A stretch of DNA of 9,802 bases, taken from Kmv34 sp964524965. GTDB lineage: Bacteria > Aerophobota > Aerophobia > Aerophobales > B3-G15. The notes below the pieces were generated by a model. The model saw nothing but the letters and a program-made list of their open reading frames with translations. It searched no databases and was not told where the DNA came from. This document shows positions 6,835 to 9,802 of the stretch, piece after piece; the stretch's first letter is position 1; each line of letters starts with the position of its first letter. The translations under genes were made by a program, and so were the position numbers. The stretch spans positions 1 to 9,802 of the forward strand of contig CAZGDY010000062.1 of assembly GCA_964524965.1 (NCBI GenBank). Reading direction: 5' to 3'.

Positions 6835-8031
6835 ATGGAAATTTCCCAAAGAGTAGCTACCACAGCACCTTCTTCTACTTTAGCTATATCTGCTAAAGCT
6901 AAACAGATGAAAAAGGACGGTAAAAAAATTATTATTTTTTCAGCCGGAGAACCAGATTTTAACACACCGGAAGCGGTTAAGAAAATTGCAATAAAAGCTA
7001 TAAAGGAAAATTATACAAGGTATACTCCGACTGCTGGTAATCAAGAATTAATTATAGCTATAAGTAAAAAATTTCGAGAAGATAATGATTTAAACTACTC
7101 TCCATCTCAAATCGTCGTAGGGAATGGAGCTAAGCAAATCATTTTTAACGCTCTGCAAACAGTATGTAACCCTGGAGATGAGGTTATTATACCTACCCCT
7201 TACTGGGTCTCTTACCCCGAACAAGTAAGATTAGCAGGAGCAATTCCCGTGTACGTAGAATTAGAATTTGAAAAAGAGTTTAAGATAGACCCGGAAAAGC
7301 TTAAAAGAGCTATTAATCCTAAAAAAACAAAGGCTATTATCTTAAATACTCCTCATAATCCCACGGGCGGAGTATTTAGTAAAAAAGACCTGGAAAAAAT
7401 AGCCCAAGTAGTGGAAAATATTCCCATGTTGGTGATTTCAGATGAAATATACGAAGAGTTTGTTTATGAAACTCCCCATATCAGCTTTGCTTCTTTGACA
7501 AAGGGTTTGTACAAAAAGACCCTTACAGTGAATGGTACATCTAAAACTTATGGCATGACAGGATGGAGAATAGGTTATGCCGGAGGACCAGAGAATATCA
7601 TCCAAGCTATGATAAAAATTCAAAGTCATTCTACTTCTTGTGCCAGTTCTATATCTCAACGTGCAGCCTTTGGTGCTCTCAATCTACCCAAACAAGAAGT
7701 AAAAAATCGGATTAAAGAATTTTCTCAGCGGAGAAAATTAATTGAAAAAAAAATAAGAGAAATTAAGGGAGTTAAAGTCAACAGAACCAAGGGAGCCTTC
7801 TATGTATTTCCTGACTTTACTGAATTTTTAAGAACCTCCTGTGGGGAAAAACAAATCAAAAATTCATTAGATTTAGCTAACTATCTATTAGAAGAGGCGG
7901 GTGTAGCAGTTGTCCCTGGCTCAGCTTTTGGACTGGAAAATTATTTGCGATTCTCTTATACGCTTCCCCCTGAAGAAATTAAAGAAGGATTAGAGAAAAT
8001 AAAACAAGCTATAGATAAATTAAGGAGCTAG
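6835..8031 (+). CDS. Class I aspartate-type aminotransferase (PLP)
   Basis: A 398-aa fold-type I PLP aminotransferase, subgroup I-beta, most like bacterial aspartate (or aspartate/prephenate) aminotransferases that interconvert aspartate + 2-oxoglutarate and oxaloacetate + glutamate. It opens with the typical MEISQRVATTAPSSTLAI, then FSAGEPDFNTPE, RYTPTAGNQEL, NGAKQIIFNAL, TPYWVSYPEQV, NTPHNPTGGVF, ISDEIYEEFVYE with the PLP-contacting Asp/Tyr, and GTSKTYGMTGWRIGY with the Schiff-base K237. The C-terminal LRFSYTLPPEEIKEGLEKI holds the arginine expected to bind the substrate alpha-carboxylate. It has its own promoter and a good RBS. The stop is 2 nt from the LeuC-like gene, so the two are co-transcribed and presumably co-regulated. 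Substrate specificity (Asp, prephenate, aromatic or other) cannot be set from sequence alone. Confidence 0.92.
   Translation: MEISQRVATTAPSSTLAISAKAKQMKKDGKKIIIFSAGEPDFNTPEAVKKIAIKAIKENYTRYTPTAGNQELIIAISKKFREDNDLNYSPSQIVVGNGAKQIIFNALQTVCNPGDEVIIPTPYWVSYPEQVRLAGAIPVYVELEFEKEFKIDPEKLKRAINPKKTKAIILNTPHNPTGGVFSKKDLEKIAQVVENIPMLVISDEIYEEFVYETPHISFASLTKGLYKKTLTVNGTSKTYGMTGWRIGYAGGPENIIQAMIKIQSHSTSCASSISQRAAFGALNLPKQEVKNRIKEFSQRRKLIEKKIREIKGVKVNRTKGAFYVFPDFTEFLRTSCGEKQIKNSLDLANYLLEEAGVAVVPGSAFGLENYLRFSYTLPPEEIKEGLEKIKQAIDKLRS
8022..8027 (+). promoter_or_regulatory. Ribosome binding site of the leuC-like gene
   Basis: AAGGAG, inside the last codons of the aminotransferase, is 6 nt before ATG 8034. 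This selects 8034 over the in-frame ATG at 8040. Confidence 0.8.
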
Positions 8032-8033
8032 CT

Positions 8034-9293
8034 ATGGGAATGACCATATCTGAAAAAATACTTGCCGATCACTCAGGAAAAAAACAAGTAAAACCAAATG
8101 AATTTATCCTGGCTAACGTTGATTTAGCCTTTGCTAATGATATTACTGCTCCAATTGCTATCGAAAAATTTAAACAGTGGAAAGCTAAAAAAATTTTTCA
8201 TAAAGAAAAAATAGTGCTCATACCTGACCATCTTACTCCCAACAAAGACATAAAAGCTGCTGAGCAGTGTTCTTTAATGAGAAAATTTGCCCGGGAATAT
8301 AAAGTAAAGAATTATTTTGAAATAGGAACATGTGGGATAGAACATGTTTTTATTCCAGAACAAGGATTTATTGTTCCGGGAGACCTTGTTATAGGAGCTG
8401 ATTCCCACACTTGTACCCATGGAGCTTTGGGAGCATTTGCTTGTGGAGTAGGAAGTACCGATTTTGCAGCAGCGATGGCAACAGGAAAAATTTGGTTTAA
8501 AGTTCCTAATAGTATTAAATTAATATACACGGGCGAGCTTCCTCCTTGGACTACAGCTAAGGACCTTATCCTCTATACCATAGGCGATATAGGCGTAGAA
8601 GGTGCATCTTATATGTCGATGGAATTTACGGGCTCTAGCATTTCCAAACTTCCTGTTTCTGCAAGACTTACAATATGTAACATGGCTGTTGAAGCAGGAG
8701 CAAAAAATGGTATAATAGCTCCGGATGAGCTCACTCTTAACTATATAAAAAAGAGAACTAAAAAACCATATAAGCTTTATAAAAGTGATCCAAAAGCTAT
8801 TTATACTGATATCAAAGAATATAAAGTAAAAAAAATTGAACCACAAATAGCTTTTCCTCCTTTACCCTCAAAAACTAAACCTATCTCCCAAGTCGGGAAT
8901 ATTAAAATAGACCAGGTTGTAATTGGTTCTTGCACTAACGGCCACCTGGAAGATCTAAAAATTGCTGCTGCTGTATTTAAAGGTAAAAAAGTACACTCAG
9001 AGGTAAGAGCTATTATACTTCCTGCTACTCCTAAAATTTACCTCCAATCTCTCAAAGAAGGCCTCATCGAAATATTTATTCAAAGCGGATGCGTAGTAGG
9101 ACCTCCCACCTGTGGTCCCTGCCTGGGAGGTCACATGGGTGTTTTAGCAGAAGGAGAAAGGGCAGTAGCTACAACGAACCGTAACTTTGTTGGCCGCATG
9201 GGGCACCCAAAAAGTGAAGTTTATTTGGCAAATCCAGCTGTTGCCGCAGCCTCTGCTATTAAAGGTAAAATAGCTCATCCCAAGGAGATATAA
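8034..9293 (+). CDS. leuC: 3-isopropylmalate dehydratase large subunit / homoaconitase family
   Basis: An aconitase-superfamily [4Fe-4S] hydro-lyase large subunit that isomerises 2-isopropylmalate to 3-isopropylmalate in leucine synthesis, or a related 2-hydroxy acid. The 419-aa length and motifs fit the short LeuC type of archaea and many anaerobes (HacA/LeuC-2 family) rather than the roughly 470-aa LeuC of E. coli. Visible features are ANVDLAFANDITAP, IPDHLTPNKD, GIEHVFIPEQG, GADSHTCTHGALGAFACGVGSTD and the cluster ligands C300 (GSCTNG), C360 and C363 (PTCGPCLGGHMG), followed by TTNRNFVGRMGHPKSEVYLANPAVAAASA. The enzyme needs a small swivelling subunit (LeuD), which does not follow. Homoaconitase, citraconate/methylmalate-type isomerases and dimethylmalate dehydratase are alternatives that large-subunit sequence alone does not exclude. 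It is co-transcribed with the aminotransferase upstream. Confidence 0.92.
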   Translation: MGMTISEKILADHSGKKQVKPNEFILANVDLAFANDITAPIAIEKFKQWKAKKIFHKEKIVLIPDHLTPNKDIKAAEQCSLMRKFAREYKVKNYFEIGTCGIEHVFIPEQGFIVPGDLVIGADSHTCTHGALGAFACGVGSTDFAAAMATGKIWFKVPNSIKLIYTGELPPWTTAKDLILYTIGDIGVEGASYMSMEFTGSSISKLPVSARLTICNMAVEAGAKNGIIAPDELTLNYIKKRTKKPYKLYKSDPKAIYTDIKEYKVKKIEPQIAFPPLPSKTKPISQVGNIKIDQVVIGSCTNGHLEDLKIAAAVFKGKKVHSEVRAIILPATPKIYLQSLKEGLIEIFIQSGCVVGPPTCGPCLGGHMGVLAEGERAVATTNRNFVGRMGHPKSEVYLANPAVAAASAIKGKIAHPKEI

Positions 9294-9315
9294 CAAATAA
9301 AAAAATTTAATTTTA

Positions 9316-9442
9316 AATAAGTTTAATTTAATCTCTGGAAATAGAACAATGAAAAAATTTTATCTCTTCTAAAAAGAAATAAGGTTATGCTTACAAAGTA
9401 AAATAAGTCAATACAAAAATTAGAGCTTAAATTAAACTTATT
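9316..9442 (+). repeat. Long inverted repeat: 21-bp arms around an 85-nt centre
   Basis: The left arm 9316-9336 and right arm 9422-9442 are complementary at 20 of 21 positions (only 9332/9426 mismatched), 16 of them uninterrupted from the outside. The 85-nt centre has no ORF beyond a 7-codon one. The size (127 bp) and terminal inverted repeats resemble a MITE, but I see no target-site duplication. It could instead be a large hairpin in the leuC 3' UTR or a DNA structure near the promoter at 9467. It is not a classical terminator: there is no GC stem or U-run. Confidence 0.8.
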
Positions 9443-9458
9443 GATTATGAATTATCAA
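9441..9458 (+). promoter_or_regulatory. Possible operator: Fur/PerR-like imperfect palindrome
   Basis: TTGATTATGAATTATCAA pairs at 7 of 9 positions across its axis. The half-sites TGATTAT and ATTATCA match the Fur-family box (TGATAAT-n-ATTATCA) at 6/7 and 7/7, but are separated by 2 bp instead of 1. It ends 8 bp upstream of the -35 element at 9467. AT-rich surroundings raise the chance of coincidence. Confidence 0.35.
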
Positions 9459-9466
9459 TTGTATTC

Positions 9467-9494
9467 TTGACAGCAAAAAAAGGTATGTTAAAAT
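9467..9494 (+). promoter_or_regulatory. Sigma-70-type promoter of the secreted-protein gene
   Basis: TTGACA (9467-9472), a 16-bp spacer, and TAAAAT (9489-9494): perfect -35 and 5/6 -10. Predicted start near 9501, leaving a leader of about 138 nt before the ATG at 9639. Confidence 0.72.
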
Positions 9495-9563
9495 ATACAG
9501 GTGAAAAGAATTGGAATAAAAGTTAAAGTAGGATTAAATAGGGATAAATAAGAAATCGTGTAC

Positions 9564-9635
9564 AAGGAGGTGATGTGAAAGAAGATGACCGAGAAGAAAA
9601 GAAATTTTTTTAAAACTAAGATAAGGAGGGGTTGA
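9564..9635 (+). other. Leader region with perfect anti-SD match and small ORFs
   Basis: AAGGAGGTGAT at 9564-9574 is an 11-nt match to the usual 3' end of 16S rRNA, stronger than any other RBS in the window. It overlaps an ATG-TGA start-stop at 9573-9578. It also precedes a GTG ORF of 12 codons (9575-9613, MKEDDREEKKFF) at 4 nt and an ATG ORF of 16 codons (9585-9635, MTEKKRNFFKTKIRRG) at 14 nt. The 16-codon ORF stops 3 nt before the ATG of the secreted protein and runs through that gene's RBS. A leader peptide or translation-coupling device is plausible, but translation of either ORF is unproven. Confidence 0.4.
9623..9629 (+). promoter_or_regulatory. Ribosome binding site of the secreted-protein gene
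   Basis: AAGGAGG followed 9 nt later by ATG 9639. It lies within the 16-codon leader ORF, so ribosomes on that ORF would pass over it. Confidence 0.8.
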
Positions 9636-9638
9636 AAG

Positions 9639-9802
9639 ATGTTTAGGCATAAAAAAAGCCAGGGGAGATTATTGAAAGGCTTGGTAATATTTTTGAGTTT
9701 TGCGATTTTATTCTTGGGAACATTACCAGCTCTGGCTCAACAAGAGCCCCTGGAAAAACAACTTACAGAAGCAAAATATACCATCACTGATCAGGCTAGA
9801 AT
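9639..9802 (+). CDS. Secreted protein of unknown function, N-terminus only (3'-truncated)
   Basis: The visible 54 residues start with a clear Sec signal peptide. It has a basic n-region (RHKKSQGRLLK, residues 3-13), a hydrophobic core at about 14-29 (LVIFLSFAILFLGTL) and a signal peptidase I site after ALA at 31-33, giving a mature N-terminus QQEPLEKQ. No lipobox cysteine is present, so it is not a lipoprotein. The mature part seen (about 21 residues, charged and probably helical) is too short to identify a family. It has its own strong promoter, a long leader and a strong RBS, the profile of a highly expressed exported protein such as an envelope or binding protein; that role is inference. 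The gene continues past the window end. Confidence 0.75.
   Translation, partial: MFRHKKSQGRLLKGLVIFLSFAILFLGTLPALAQQEPLEKQLTEAKYTITDQAR

Noticed and set aside
7494..7525. TTGACA inside the aminotransferase gene as an internal promoter.
   Set aside because: No acceptable -10 lies at 16-18 bp, and the bases encode conserved protein.
9349..9372. Seven-codon ORF (MKKFYLF) in the centre of the inverted repeat.
   Set aside because: It is too short and has no RBS, so it is indistinguishable from chance.
9294..9466. leuD, tRNA or CRISPR repeats in the gap after leuC.
   Set aside because: There is no open frame of useful length on either strand, no cloverleaf or GGTTCRA-type arm, and no regularly spaced direct repeats; only the inverted repeat and the dyad stand out.
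9585..9802. The 16-codon leader ORF and the secreted-protein gene share a frame, separated only by TGA 9633-9635; possible recoded TGA giving a longer protein.
   Set aside because: TGA ends ribH at exactly the family's usual C-terminus, no other gene has an in-frame TGA, and a basic extension ahead of a complete signal peptide would be unusual. ATG 9639 has its own RBS.

Overview
The window is an AT-rich bacterial segment in which every convincing gene lies on the + strand, in two tightly packed transcription units followed by the start of a third. All ten recognisable protein genes are bacterial. The murein-elongation pair (PBP2 and RodA) shows a walled, rod-type cell. A 2-oxoacid dehydrogenase E2, a LeuC-type dehydratase and heavy AAA/AGA/ATA codon use fit a low-GC, possibly anaerobic lineage. 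An uncultivated phylum of the Atribacterota/Aerophobota kind is a guess from overall feel only; nothing in the sequence fixes the taxon.

Positions 2-6718 look like one long operon. It opens with the 3' end of an E2 acyltransferase gene. Then come riboflavin synthase (ribE), a bifunctional RibBA and lumazine synthase (ribH), followed by the release-factor glutamine methyltransferase prmC, which overlaps ribH by 4 nt. It ends with the cell-elongation pair mrdA (PBP2) and rodA. Gaps are mostly 0-60 nt, and no terminator or convincing internal promoter is visible. RibBA, RibH and RibE supply three riboflavin steps; the RibD deaminase/reductase is absent from the window, and no FMN riboswitch is seen. 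RibE and the DHBP-synthase half of RibBA both carry replacements at normally invariant active-site positions, while the GTP cyclohydrolase II half and RibH look normal.

Positions 6755-9293 form a second unit. A near-consensus sigma-70-type promoter (TTGACA, 17 bp, TATATT) drives a class I aspartate-type aminotransferase. This is followed 2 nt later by a LeuC/homoaconitase-family large subunit with all three Fe-S cysteines. The expected small subunit (leuD) does not follow.

Positions 9294-9638 are non-coding and the most structured part of the window. They hold a long inverted repeat (21-bp arms, one mismatch, 85-nt centre), a Fur/PerR-like dyad, and a second strong promoter. A leader of about 140 nt follows, with an 11-nt perfect anti-SD match and small overlapping ORFs. 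This leads into the N-terminus of a secreted protein of unknown function, cut by the window end. No tRNA, rRNA, CRISPR array, IS element or clear Rho-independent terminator was found. I see no obviously new multi-gene system; the best candidates for follow-up are the 9.3-9.64 kb regulatory region and the divergent riboflavin enzymes.
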